64,000 bases of DNA, taken from assembly GCA_965242745.1 (NCBI GenBank), contig CBDETG010000035.1, positions 1 through 64,000 on the forward strand, read 5' to 3'. Below the pieces are notes generated by a model. It searched no databases. It saw only the letters and a program-made list of their open reading frames with translations, and was not told where the DNA came from. Made by a program: the position numbers and the translations under genes. Source of the stretch: JABAAI01 sp965242745 (lineage in GTDB: Bacteria > Spirochaetota > Leptospiria > Leptospirales > Leptonemataceae). This document shows, piece after piece, positions 42,867 through 50,629 of the stretch. How positions within the stretch are numbered: the stretch's first letter is position 1; every line of letters begins with the position of its first letter.

Positions 42867-43469
42867 CTAAATCCTTTTCCTTTTATTGCCGCTTTGCTTT
42901 TGCGCAAGCTTATGAGGCCTGCAGGCAAGAGAAAGCTGCGGGTCCAAAGCGATCTTTTTTTCGATCCGTTCCAGAAACTTCGCAGGAGCGCTGGCGGGGA
43001 CCTCAAAAAAATAGCCGTGATGCCTCTGCGACATCAAAGCAAGGGCGCCAATGGAAGACGGACACTCCAGCAATACGGCAAGGGTCCTTAGATTCTCCCC
43101 TTCGCCCTGCGCCATTTCCTGCTTCAGACTATGGTAATTGACCGCAACAAATTGGAGCTTCTGCCTGTGGCTGGTCCCCTCTGGACCCGCATCACAGTTG
43201 GAAGTTCCAAATGTTATGGCAAGAGCTTGATTGTAAAAAATTGAGTTAGTAGTGGCCGCAAAAAGCTGCCCACTTTGCCTACCCCAAATGATAGAACCAA
43301 GCCCGCATCCCGCGTAGCCGTAGTTACCCGGCGTACCCACGATGCGCTTTGCCGGCCTTTCAAGCGCAGACTCTGCTCCCAAAGCCAGCGGCAAAACAAA
43401 AAAGAATGCGAAAGCGCCCGCAAGCGATGCAATCCCATTCCAAGCTTTTCTTTTCTTAAACATAAACAT
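42867..43469 (-). CDS. DUF3015 family exported protein, copy 2
   Basis: 200 residues, signal peptide ending near LPLALGAES. Shares YAGCGLGSIIWGRQSGQLFAATTN, ITFGTSNCD, QLKQEMAQGEGENLRTLAVLLECP and a C-terminal CRP motif with copy 1. Overall identity is clearly moderate, so the duplication is old. The ATG follows AAGGAGA. A basic tail (KLAQKQSGNKRKRI) is unique to this copy. Together with copy 1 it forms a bicistron with strong ribosome sites. Confidence 0.85.
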   Translation of the reverse strand: MFMFKKRKAWNGIASLAGAFAFFFVLPLALGAESALERPAKRIVGTPGNYGYAGCGLGSIIWGRQSGQLFAATTNSIFYNQALAITFGTSNCDAGPEGTSHRQKLQFVAVNYHSLKQEMAQGEGENLRTLAVLLECPSSIGALALMSQRHHGYFFEVPASAPAKFLERIEKKIALDPQLSLACRPHKLAQKQSGNKRKRI

Positions 43470-43845
43470 CTCCTTTTAACAATAGATTCTGCTAAGCAGT
43501 TCTTAAGCAAGAGGGTTTTTTAACTAAGGAGTGTCAAGCAAAAACAAGGAAAAATTGCAATTTTACAGAAAAAAGTTTAGTGGAATATTGTATATAGTTC
43601 CCAGTTTCAACTGTGACCTTTCCTTTTTAGGAGTGAAATGGGGGCAGAAGCCTTGTAAGCGCTGTATCATTTTTGCATTATTTTGTCCTAGTCAGATTGA
43701 GTTGGCAGATCTAAGGCGCGCAAAATAAAAATAAAGTAGACAAAATATATGCTCTTGTAAATGATGTTATTCTTAGGGCTTTTGCTTGCGGCTATATTCT
43801 TGCGGGGGGGGCTTTAGGTAATTTCTTTAGAAGTTTTGGAGTATT
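43470..43845. other. Divergent intergenic region with poly-G tract
   Basis: No gene. TTGACA (minus strand, near 43535-43540) faces the DUF3015 pair without a good -10. A run of eight G is at 43804-43811, 35 bp before the next start. GTATATAGTTCCCAG at 43587-43601 resembles the MITE end at 31451-31466, but no partner was found. Confidence 0.4.
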
Positions 43846-44196
43846 ATGAATCAGGAATTTGATATTGCAACGCTCTTGCGTTTAACAGAGCAGGATAAAT
43901 ATGCTACAACTGTAGCAGGCTTTGAGACCATTGACATGAACGCGGAAATTGAAGTGCCCAAGAAAATCCAAAGACGCAAGCCCGCCGTAAGGTCTTTATA
44001 TACCTTGAGTAGCGGGCTTATCCAGTGGGATTATATATCTGATGAAAGACGTGAAGAGCTTAGGCAAGAGCTCGGCATATCTCAGAACAAGGAGCAAGAA
44101 GGCAGTCTAGAAAGCCTAAGCACAGATCATTTGAAAGACGCATCTCAGGAGCCTGCGTCTCAAAACAAGCCTAAAGCAAAGTTAGCGAAACTTTAA
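43846..44196 (+). CDS. Possible RNA polymerase omega subunit
   Basis: 116 residues, ATG after TTTGGAG. The N-terminal 70 residues have the omega pattern: LLRLTEQDKYATTVAGFETIDMN in place of L-x-x-V-x-N-(R/K)-Y-x-x-V-x-x-A, and RRKPAVRSLYTLSSGLIQWDYI in place of K-P-x-x-x-A-L-x-E-(I/L)-x-x-G-x-I. The rest is acidic and polar tail. Omega proteins from distant groups are hard to recognise, so this is tentative. It precedes lolD by 38 bp. Confidence 0.45.
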   Translation: MNQEFDIATLLRLTEQDKYATTVAGFETIDMNAEIEVPKKIQRRKPAVRSLYTLSSGLIQWDYISDERREELRQELGISQNKEQEGSLESLSTDHLKDASQEPASQNKPKAKLAKL

Positions 44197-44234
44197 GTCA
44201 GAAATGAAAGGCTTTGCAATGCGCATAGCGTGTT

Positions 44235-44945
44235 ATGGCAGACACAACAGCATCACGCAGCCATAGAGCTTTGCATTTGCAGGCCATAAGCAAAGGCTTC
44301 GACACAGAGGCGGCTGCTATTTCCGTCCTTCACAAGCTCGATTTTTATCTGGAAGAAGGGAGTATCGCTTCTATAGAAGGGGCTAGTGGTTCTGGTAAAA
44401 GCACGCTTTTGAATCTCATAGGAACAATGGACAGGCCTGATACAGGCGCTATCTTTTACGGGGAGCAGGAGCTGACTCAAATGAAGACGCAGGCAAGGGA
44501 ATATTTTCGTTCACACAGTTTGGGTTTTATTTTTCAACATTATCACCTTCTGCCTGATTTTAGTGTTTTGGAAAATACTATGATGCCTCTGTTTTTACAA
44601 AAAAAAAGCTATAAGCAGGCCGGCAGGGAAAGCATGGAAATATTGCAAGAGGTCGGGCTGCAGCATCGAATCCATCACTACCCTTCCCAAATATCCGGGG
44701 GGGAGATGGCGCGGGCCTCTGTTGCGCGCGCCTTAGTAGGCCAAAAGTCACTGATATTGGCTGACGAACCTACCGGGAATCTGGATCGTAAAAACTCTGA
44801 GCAGCTGGCAGAGCTTTTATGGAGGCTGCAGAGGGACTTCCGATTTAGTTTGATCATCGCCACTCACGATCACAACCTCGCTGAGCGTATTGAGCTGCGC
44901 TATGAGCTGCATTCTGGCGCATTGGCGCAGCTTTCGCATAAGTAA
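44235..44945 (+). CDS. lolD: Lipoprotein-releasing ABC transporter ATPase
   Basis: 236 residues of the LolD/MacB ATPase group. Walker A GASGSGKST, LolD-type block LLNLIGTMDRPDTGAIFYGEQELTQM, Q-loop GFIFQHYHLLPDFSVLENTMMPL, signature ISGGEMARASVARALV, Walker B LILADEPTGNLDRKNSEQL and switch His ATHDHNLAER. LolD powers release of outer-membrane lipoproteins. The membrane partners LolC/E are not adjacent. The 3' end overlaps the convergent radical SAM gene by 92 bp. Confidence 0.9.
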   Translation: MADTTASRSHRALHLQAISKGFDTEAAAISVLHKLDFYLEEGSIASIEGASGSGKSTLLNLIGTMDRPDTGAIFYGEQELTQMKTQAREYFRSHSLGFIFQHYHLLPDFSVLENTMMPLFLQKKSYKQAGRESMEILQEVGLQHRIHHYPSQISGGEMARASVARALVGQKSLILADEPTGNLDRKNSEQLAELLWRLQRDFRFSLIIATHDHNLAERIELRYELHSGALAQLSHK

Positions 44946-46722
44946 GCGGCTGAAAATCATAATCTGACTCTTTCCCTAAAGCCCTGCCTTCTGTACGGTT
45001 TTGCAGCTCTTCATAACTTCTAGGAGGATTCAGAAAAAGCTCTGTGGCCCTTGCCTTAGCTATGCCTGGGATACTTTCCCATGCCTTTGCAGTCAGCTCA
45101 AAAACCCCAATGGGATGATGTAAGCCCAAGAGGCTGCGTTCCATAGCTCCCATCACAATAACATTCATAGTCTTTTCTCTTCCCTGAGCATTTTGCGCCG
45201 CTTGCCAAAGCTTAAAAGCGCGCTGGTCTCCTAAGCTTATTTTCATGGTTATGGGATAAGAACCCAGAGGCCGCCCAAAAATATAGGCATGGTTTTGCAG
45301 TTCAGGAATCACCTTAGCTATGATACTTCCCAGCGGAAAGTTTAGAAGGAGCATGGGCTGGTCTATCTCCTGTCGTATGCGTTTGCTCCAATAGTGGAAT
45401 TTTTGCTCTATGATTTGCTTCCTTTGCTGCTTTATGCTGATGTGAGTAGAGCGAATCTGCTTTTTCTGGAGTTCCTCCAGCTTGGTATGGGCGTAGCTGA
45501 CAACTTTACGTATATTGATTCTTCGTAATAAAAGGCCGCGCTGCGCAACTTGTTTCAGGAAGGCATAATTTCTTTCAAAGCTCATGGCATTTTCCCCTGG
45601 CAGGCCATGAATCAGATTGATCCCGGGCAAAAGTTTAGGAAGGCCTTTGCTGCGCTGCGCTCCAAATTCATTTACGATCTCTATAGCCTGCATCGCTTGT
45701 TCTTCATTGCATTTGAGCTGGTTTAGCTCTATGACATGGGGATCAACGCTTTCTAAGCCCATAGCCGCCGTGTCAGCCACAGTATTGTTTGCGCTGATAA
45801 TGCGGATAATCTCTCGGGCTTCTTTAGGGAAAGCAGCAATAAGGCCGGGATTAATATTATCCAGATGCAGGACTTCCAAGCCGGGCGCAGCTTGGCGTAT
45901 AACGGAATAAAGACGCGCTATATGTTCTGGTATGGGACGCGGGAAAGTACTTTGAAAAAAACGCATGTCAGGGAGGTAGGTCATAAGGTCTGCCTGACGC
46001 CCGAGTCGAAAAAAACGGTTGCCCATGGCGTACAATTCCTGCGTCTCTTCCTTTATGCTTTGCAGGGAACGAAACTCCGCTTTGCCATAAAAAGCCTCTG
46101 TGCAAAAAGAGCAAAAAACATTGCGCGTGCAGCCCCTATAACTTTCTAATTCTATCATGAGGTAGGGGAAATTAGGATGTAAATTCGTAAGGAAGGCTCC
46201 GGCGGGCGCCCAAGACTTGATTTGTTCATAATTACGCCGCTCTCCCAACAAGCACTTGTTGCTGCGCCATTTCTTGACTAAGGCGCTTCTGCCAGCCATG
46301 CTTTGCCTTGCCAGATACCAGGCATAAAGTTCCAGATCGCCCCGAACAAGGACAGCGCCTAAGTCTTCTATTTGCTCCTTCAAGGCTGATGCCGCATAGC
46401 GTATGGGACCTCCTAATATAGTAAGCGCCTTTTTGTGATATTTTTTGCGGTACTCCAGAACTTCCAGCAGCTCTCTAAAAGAACCAATTTTGCCGCCCAG
46501 ATATTTCCCCGGCACTGTGTGGCCGGCCACAAGGAATAATAGCTCTTCCTCTGGCAGGTCTTTGCTCTGCGCCCGCCATTGGTCTACTGTGAGATATGAT
46601 ATTTTTTCTGGAGGGACCCCTGCGCTCACCAGAGCTCCAGCAGTGTAGCGGCAATAGGGCGAAATATAGGGCGGCACTCCAAAGCATGCGGGCTCGTCTA
46701 CATAAAAATCCAGAATCAGCAT
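44854..46722 (-). CDS. B12-binding-like radical SAM protein with C-terminal HhH motif
   Basis: 622 residues. The N-terminal ~190 resemble a cobalamin-binding-type Rossmann domain (VPPYISPYCRYTAGALVSAGVPPEKISYLTV, LTILGGPIRY). The cluster motif is GCTRNVFCSFC (Cys-x5-Cys-x2-Cys), one variant from the common x3-x2. The radical SAM barrel continues with LEVLHLDNINPGLIAAF and GLESVDPHVIELNQLKCNEEQAMQAIEI, and INLIHGLPGE. The C-terminal part has a helix-hairpin-helix (ESIPGIAKARATELFLN). This layout is like archaeal-type radical SAM/HhH proteins of unknown reaction. The overlap with lolD makes the last ~25 residues doubtful. Confidence 0.8.
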   Translation of the reverse strand: MLILDFYVDEPACFGVPPYISPYCRYTAGALVSAGVPPEKISYLTVDQWRAQSKDLPEEELLFLVAGHTVPGKYLGGKIGSFRELLEVLEYRKKYHKKALTILGGPIRYAASALKEQIEDLGAVLVRGDLELYAWYLARQSMAGRSALVKKWRSNKCLLGERRNYEQIKSWAPAGAFLTNLHPNFPYLMIELESYRGCTRNVFCSFCTEAFYGKAEFRSLQSIKEETQELYAMGNRFFRLGRQADLMTYLPDMRFFQSTFPRPIPEHIARLYSVIRQAAPGLEVLHLDNINPGLIAAFPKEAREIIRIISANNTVADTAAMGLESVDPHVIELNQLKCNEEQAMQAIEIVNEFGAQRSKGLPKLLPGINLIHGLPGENAMSFERNYAFLKQVAQRGLLLRRINIRKVVSYAHTKLEELQKKQIRSTHISIKQQRKQIIEQKFHYWSKRIRQEIDQPMLLLNFPLGSIIAKVIPELQNHAYIFGRPLGSYPITMKISLGDQRAFKLWQAAQNAQGREKTMNVIVMGAMERSLLGLHHPIGVFELTAKAWESIPGIAKARATELFLNPPRSYEELQNRTEGRALGKESDYDFQPLTYAKAAPMRQNAAHSAAQYAQRGCDREWR

Positions 46723-47525
46723 TGCTTCGGTACTAGCAGAGCGCTGTCTTCTAAAAGATTGGCGGCTCTCAGTCTCTCTTGAAAACGCTCCAGCGCCTTC
46801 TTTTCTGGCTCCCTCATTTCATAGTGGATCAGCTTTCTTAAATACGAGGCGCTGTCCCGGAAGGGAGAAAGGCGGATAATATCATTGAGATGAGCAAGAC
46901 CATCAGCAAGAGAATTTTCAAAGAAGCTGTTCTCTATAACTTTCCTCCGGGGATAGGCCCATAATGCAAAGACAAAAGGTAGGGCCTCTGTTTCATGCCA
47001 CCATTCTGCCATGTCGTAGATGCAAAAAGACTTGCTCATCGCATTTTCCTGAAATTCCAAGGCGGCATCACCAATAAGAAGCCCGCCGCTTTCTTCCTCT
47101 TCTAAGGCATTCATAGCGGAGGGGATTTCCTTTGCTTCCTGAAACACAATTTTGCTTTCCATTGTCTTTGTCTCTTGCCCAGCATAGTAGAGGCATTGCC
47201 ATAAGGCTAAGGAAGTACGCGAGGACCTATCTGCATAAAGCCTGCGAATCCTGCCTGCTCTGCCATGAGCTTTGTGCATTGCTTTTTTAATGTATATCAC
47301 AGAGCGTACCTTATTTTGAGCGCACACGCCTACTGTATCGCAGTATGACAAGCTGTCGCTATAGCGCAGACATTCCACGGAGCTTATGAGAGCGCAGTCC
47401 AGCGCGCCCTCCAAAAGCAGCTTTGCTAAGACAGGGGGGGGGGCTTCCACAAGATCGCAGCTTTGCGAACGAATCCCATAATCAAGAGGACGCGTATTCA
47501 GAAAATTCACAATACCTACGCGCAT
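46716..47525 (-). CDS. mqnA: Chorismate dehydratase, futalosine menaquinone pathway
   Basis: About 269 residues from ATG 47525 (VGIVNFLNTRPLDYG is the classic MqnA start); TTG 47555 is also open. Other matches: LLEGALDCALISSVECLRYSDSL, SVIYIKKAMH and SSRTSLALWQCLYY, GLLIGDAALEF, and PFVFALWAYPR. MqnA dehydrates chorismate to 3-enolpyruvylbenzoate, the first step of menaquinone synthesis by futalosine. Ten consecutive C lie in the coding strand (47434-47443), coding EAPPPV where family members usually have a shorter Pro-Ser. The start codon of the radical SAM gene overlaps its 3' end. Confidence 0.88.
   Translation of the reverse strand: MRVGIVNFLNTRPLDYGIRSQSCDLVEAPPPVLAKLLLEGALDCALISSVECLRYSDSLSYCDTVGVCAQNKVRSVIYIKKAMHKAHGRAGRIRRLYADRSSRTSLALWQCLYYAGQETKTMESKIVFQEAKEIPSAMNALEEEESGGLLIGDAALEFQENAMSKSFCIYDMAEWWHETEALPFVFALWAYPRRKVIENSFFENSLADGLAHLNDIIRLSPFRDSASYLRKLIHYEMREPEKKALERFQERLRAANLLEDSALLVPKQC
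47434..47443 (-). repeat. C10 homopolymer inside mqnA
   Basis: Ten G on the plus strand, ten C in the coding strand, about 30 codons from the start. Slippage by one base would truncate MqnA. Confidence 0.9.
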
Positions 47526-47561
47526 ATACAAAGGCCAGTCAAGGAAGCAAAACAAAGCAGA

Positions 47562-48683
47562 TCAAGCCTTCTTAGCCGCCGCAACCACAGGGGCCTTGAA
47601 GCGAAAATAGACAATGTCTCCGTCTTGTATCACGTACTCTTTTCCCTCCAGACGCATCTTCCCTTTCTCGCGTGCCCTTTGCAAAGAACCTGCTTCAAGA
47701 AAATCTTTGTAAGCTGTCAATTCAGCTCGTATGAAGCCGCGTTCCATATCACTATGTATGGCGCCTGCCGCTTCAGGAGCCAAGCTGCCTTTCGGAGTAG
47801 TCCAAGCACGCACCTCCTCCTCCCCCGCCGTAAAAAACGTAATAAGATTCAAAAGCCCGTATGCGGTGCGTATCATAAGATTGAGCCCGGTTTCAACCAG
47901 GCCTATGCTGGCAAGATATTCCTCCTGCTCTTCCTTTGAAAGCGCCGCAAGCTCTTCTTCTACTTTAGCGCATATCTGTACCACAGCTGCCCCCTCCTTT
48001 TGCGCCAGGGAGAGCGCTTGTTTTGTATAGGTATTCGCCTCTTGCACAGAAGCTTCGTCTATATTGCACACGTAGAAGAGAGGCTTATTTGTTATGAGCT
48101 GGAAGGAGGCAGCCAGTTTTGCTTCTTCTTTGCCAAGCTCTAAAGTTCTGGCAGGCTCGCCTTTTTCTATGTGCTCCAAGAGCTTTTCTCCCACAGCAAG
48201 CAGGACTTTGCTATGCTTATCTGCTGAGCGGGCTTTTTTGCTGAGTTTTAGGCATTGCTTCGTCAGCGATTCTAAGTCTGCCAAGGCCAGCTCCGTATGT
48301 ATGATATTGATGCCATCCTCAGGGTTTATGCCGTCGCGCACATGACTTATATTATCATCCTCAAAGCAGCGGACCACATGAGCTATAGCCTGCGTTTGGC
48401 GAATATGAGATAAGAATTGATTCCCTAGACCTTCTCCTTTGCTTGCTCCTTCGACCAAGCCCGCAATATCTACAAATTCCGTCATGGCAGGGATATTACG
48501 TTTCGGCTTGACTATTTTGTTAATGGTGTCCAGGCGTTTGTCTGGCACGGCAACTTGCCCCAGATTTGGCTCTATAGTACAAAAAGGATAATTAGCAGCC
48601 TGCGCCTTAGCCCGCGTAATAGCATTGAAGAGAGTCGATTTCCCTACATTAGGCAGACCTACGATCCCACAGCGTAAAGACAT
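47562..48683 (-). CDS. ychF: Ribosome-binding ATPase YchF
   Basis: 373 residues from ATG 48683, giving the conserved start SLRCGIVGLPNVGKSTLFNAIT. An upstream ATG at 48797 is open but adds 38 unconserved residues. P-loop GLPNVGKS, the G2 region with NYPFCTIEPN, FVDIAGLVEGASKGEGLGNQFL (G3), and the ATP-specifying change of NKxD to NIDE (YVCNIDE). The C-terminal TGS domain ends GKEYVIQDGDIVYFRF. YchF is an Obg-related ATPase that binds ribosomes. It lies 37 bp upstream of mqnA in the same direction. Confidence 0.95.
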   Translation of the reverse strand: MSLRCGIVGLPNVGKSTLFNAITRAKAQAANYPFCTIEPNLGQVAVPDKRLDTINKIVKPKRNIPAMTEFVDIAGLVEGASKGEGLGNQFLSHIRQTQAIAHVVRCFEDDNISHVRDGINPEDGINIIHTELALADLESLTKQCLKLSKKARSADKHSKVLLAVGEKLLEHIEKGEPARTLELGKEEAKLAASFQLITNKPLFYVCNIDEASVQEANTYTKQALSLAQKEGAAVVQICAKVEEELAALSKEEQEEYLASIGLVETGLNLMIRTAYGLLNLITFFTAGEEEVRAWTTPKGSLAPEAAGAIHSDMERGFIRAELTAYKDFLEAGSLQRAREKGKMRLEGKEYVIQDGDIVYFRFKAPVVAAAKKA

Positions 48684-49059
48684 AGCAGTACCAAAGCAAA
48701 GGCCAAAGGCTGCAGCTGAGTTTTGCGCTCTTTTGTTCCCTTGAGCCCTTGGCGCCTGGCAGGCTTGCAGCATATAGAAAGTATCAGGAAAACACAAGTG
48801 TTTTTCATCCCACTGTCATGCCAACATGAAAATGTCCGCAGGCAGGGTTATTGTATGCAAGTGTCGCTTGTGCTGGTGCAGCCTGTTTTGCGGCTCTTGC
48901 AACGTCATAAAAGGCGATAGGGACATGGCATATTTATTTACGCGGGTAAAAGAACTCAAAGCGGCGGGATAAGTTATTGAGCGTAGTATATTCAATTTCC
49001 AGGACATACAGATTTCTCTGCTCTGCTATGCGGCTGAAAGTTTGCAGAGATGCGAGAAG

Positions 49060-49872
49060 CTATTTACCGGCCACGCAGAACATGGGAATTTCGGTACCGC
49101 AGTGTTGATTCGTCCCTGGGCTGCCCGTTGGCATGCCGTTTTCGTCTCTTGGTATGGGCTCCGGGCGCGCATATCTGCCTGGATTATCGCCCAGCATCCA
49201 CACCCTGCCTCCGCCCGGCGGCCTGCCAAAGCGGTTAGGAGCAGAGGAAGTTGCATTCGTGCAGCTAGCCCACCCGGCATATGCGTTGTCATTACCGGCG
49301 TGTATAAAGAACCAAAAATTCTTGCTATCGTCATTATCACTCGCCTCATGTATCTGGTCTATGGCATCGATTACTGCGCTATGTATCTTGTTGTTTTTTG
49401 TTTCCAGAGTATAAAAGTCAGAGACTTTGAGAGCCGTATTGGGCGCCGCAATCTCCTCAGCAAGCAAGAGCTGCACCTTTACTGTCTCTACTTCGCTCTC
49501 TGTGAGCGCCAAGCCCTGCATCTCGCTGCCAGTGAAGAGCTGCCTTAGAGTGCGGATATTGGTGGGGCTGTAAAAGAAGGACTTGCTTTCCTGATAGCCC
49601 GCATCGCGTAATGCCTGCGGCAAGTTGCTGCGACAGTGAGCATCCATGCCGCCCCTGTCATCATCCGCAAAAACGCCAGTTGTTTTAGGCGCCCGAAAAA
49701 AGACGATGGAAACAACACCACCATCTGCACCACCAGCACCATCTGCACTGCAGAAGGCGATGGCATAGCTTAAGGCAAGGAACAGTAGTGTTTGACAGAG
49801 GCGGCAAAGAGCCCCTCGCCTGCGCAGGCTTGTAAAATAGTATTGCCTTCTCTTTTCTTTTCTCCTTTTCAT
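49060..49872 (-). CDS. Exported lipoprotein-like protein with Cys-rich C-terminus
   Basis: 270 residues. A very basic start (KRRKEKRRQ...) and hydrophobic stretch (LLFLALSYAIAFC) suggest a lipoprotein signal with Cys41 as the modified residue. The mature part begins with a Gly/Ala stretch (SADGAGGADGG). Then come VFFRAPKTTGVFADDDRGG, a Glu-rich middle, FWFFIHAGNDNAYAGWASCTN and the end CGTEIPMFCV. The last part resembles the disulfide-closed end of C-type-lectin-like or DUF1554-type domains, but I cannot assign a family. It stands next to the R2 repeat array, as do the surface proteins at both window ends. 48684-49059 upstream of ychF holds no supported gene. Confidence 0.55.
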   Translation of the reverse strand: MKRRKEKRRQYYFTSLRRRGALCRLCQTLLFLALSYAIAFCSADGAGGADGGVVSIVFFRAPKTTGVFADDDRGGMDAHCRSNLPQALRDAGYQESKSFFYSPTNIRTLRQLFTGSEMQGLALTESEVETVKVQLLLAEEIAAPNTALKVSDFYTLETKNNKIHSAVIDAIDQIHEASDNDDSKNFWFFIHAGNDNAYAGWASCTNATSSAPNRFGRPPGGGRVWMLGDNPGRYARPEPIPRDENGMPTGSPGTNQHCGTEIPMFCVAGK

Positions 49873-50039
49873 AGTAGTTTCCTTCCTCTTGTCTAAAGCT
49901 AAAAAATCCTTTTACGCTTTTACATTAGGACGAAAGTAATAAGGACATCTACGTACCAATATAGTAAAAGATAGCTAAGATGACAACTTTTTTTGTAATG
50001 AAGCTGGTAAAATCAATTTCAAATTAGGGCAAGCATAAA

Positions 50040-50480
50040 ACAAATACATAGACATCGAAATCAGCAGCAAGGCCCTGGCGTCTGGTGTAAGTAGCGTTCG
50101 TTTTGATGATGGGGCGTTTGGGGCTTGTTGGGCTGACTGGGGCGCGGGTTTCTACTGACTGCGGCGGTGTTGTAATAAATGGCGTTTGGGTGTTGTTGTA
50201 ATAATATGGCGTGGAGCTTTGATGACGGCGGCCTTGCAGTAATATGCGGCGTCTGGCGTTGTGTAATAATAAGACTGGGGCTCTGCTGACTGGGGCGTCA
50301 TAGTTGTAGGCGGCGTTTGTACTCAGGGACGTTGTAGTGATGACAGGGGCGGTGTTGTAATATGCGGAGTCTGGGCGCAGGTGCTCATGTGCTCATGTGC
50401 GCTGTGGTAATAATGTGGCGTTTGGGCGCCGTATTATGCCGGCAGTGTGCCCATGGTAGAGCGCTCGACCTTCTGGCAGT
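50040..50480 (-). repeat. Degenerate tandem array of R2 repeats
   Basis: On the minus strand about eight imperfect units carry (A/G)CGCC(A/G)CATATTACAACA, a GC-rich spacer and CCCAGTCAGC-like segments (for example near 50404, 50365, 50310, 50240 and 50170). One end (50425-50500) also has a GGCACACTGCC half-motif like the right arm of the double-hairpin copy B, and a GGTCGAGCGCTCTACC palindrome at 50455-50470. 49873-50629 contains no gene. CGCCTGCC and GGCAGGGC arms (50517-50551) form a possible long-loop hairpin before the Fe-S gene. Confidence 0.6.
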
Positions 50481-50629
50481 GCGCCCTCAGGCAGATTACT
50501 CGATAGAAAATTCGCTTCGCCTGCCGTAAAGACAGGTTCAGGCAGGGCCTCATAACTCCCCATAAAAATAGAACAGGGATCTACTTTTTCCTAGACGAAG
50601 AAAAGAGATTGGAAAAGCATGGCCTTGCT

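Noticed and set aside
48826..48972. 48-residue Cys-rich plus-strand frame (CKCRLCWC)
   Set aside because: No ribosome site, no conserved context, and it lies in an otherwise ordinary gap upstream of ychF; kept only as a curiosity.
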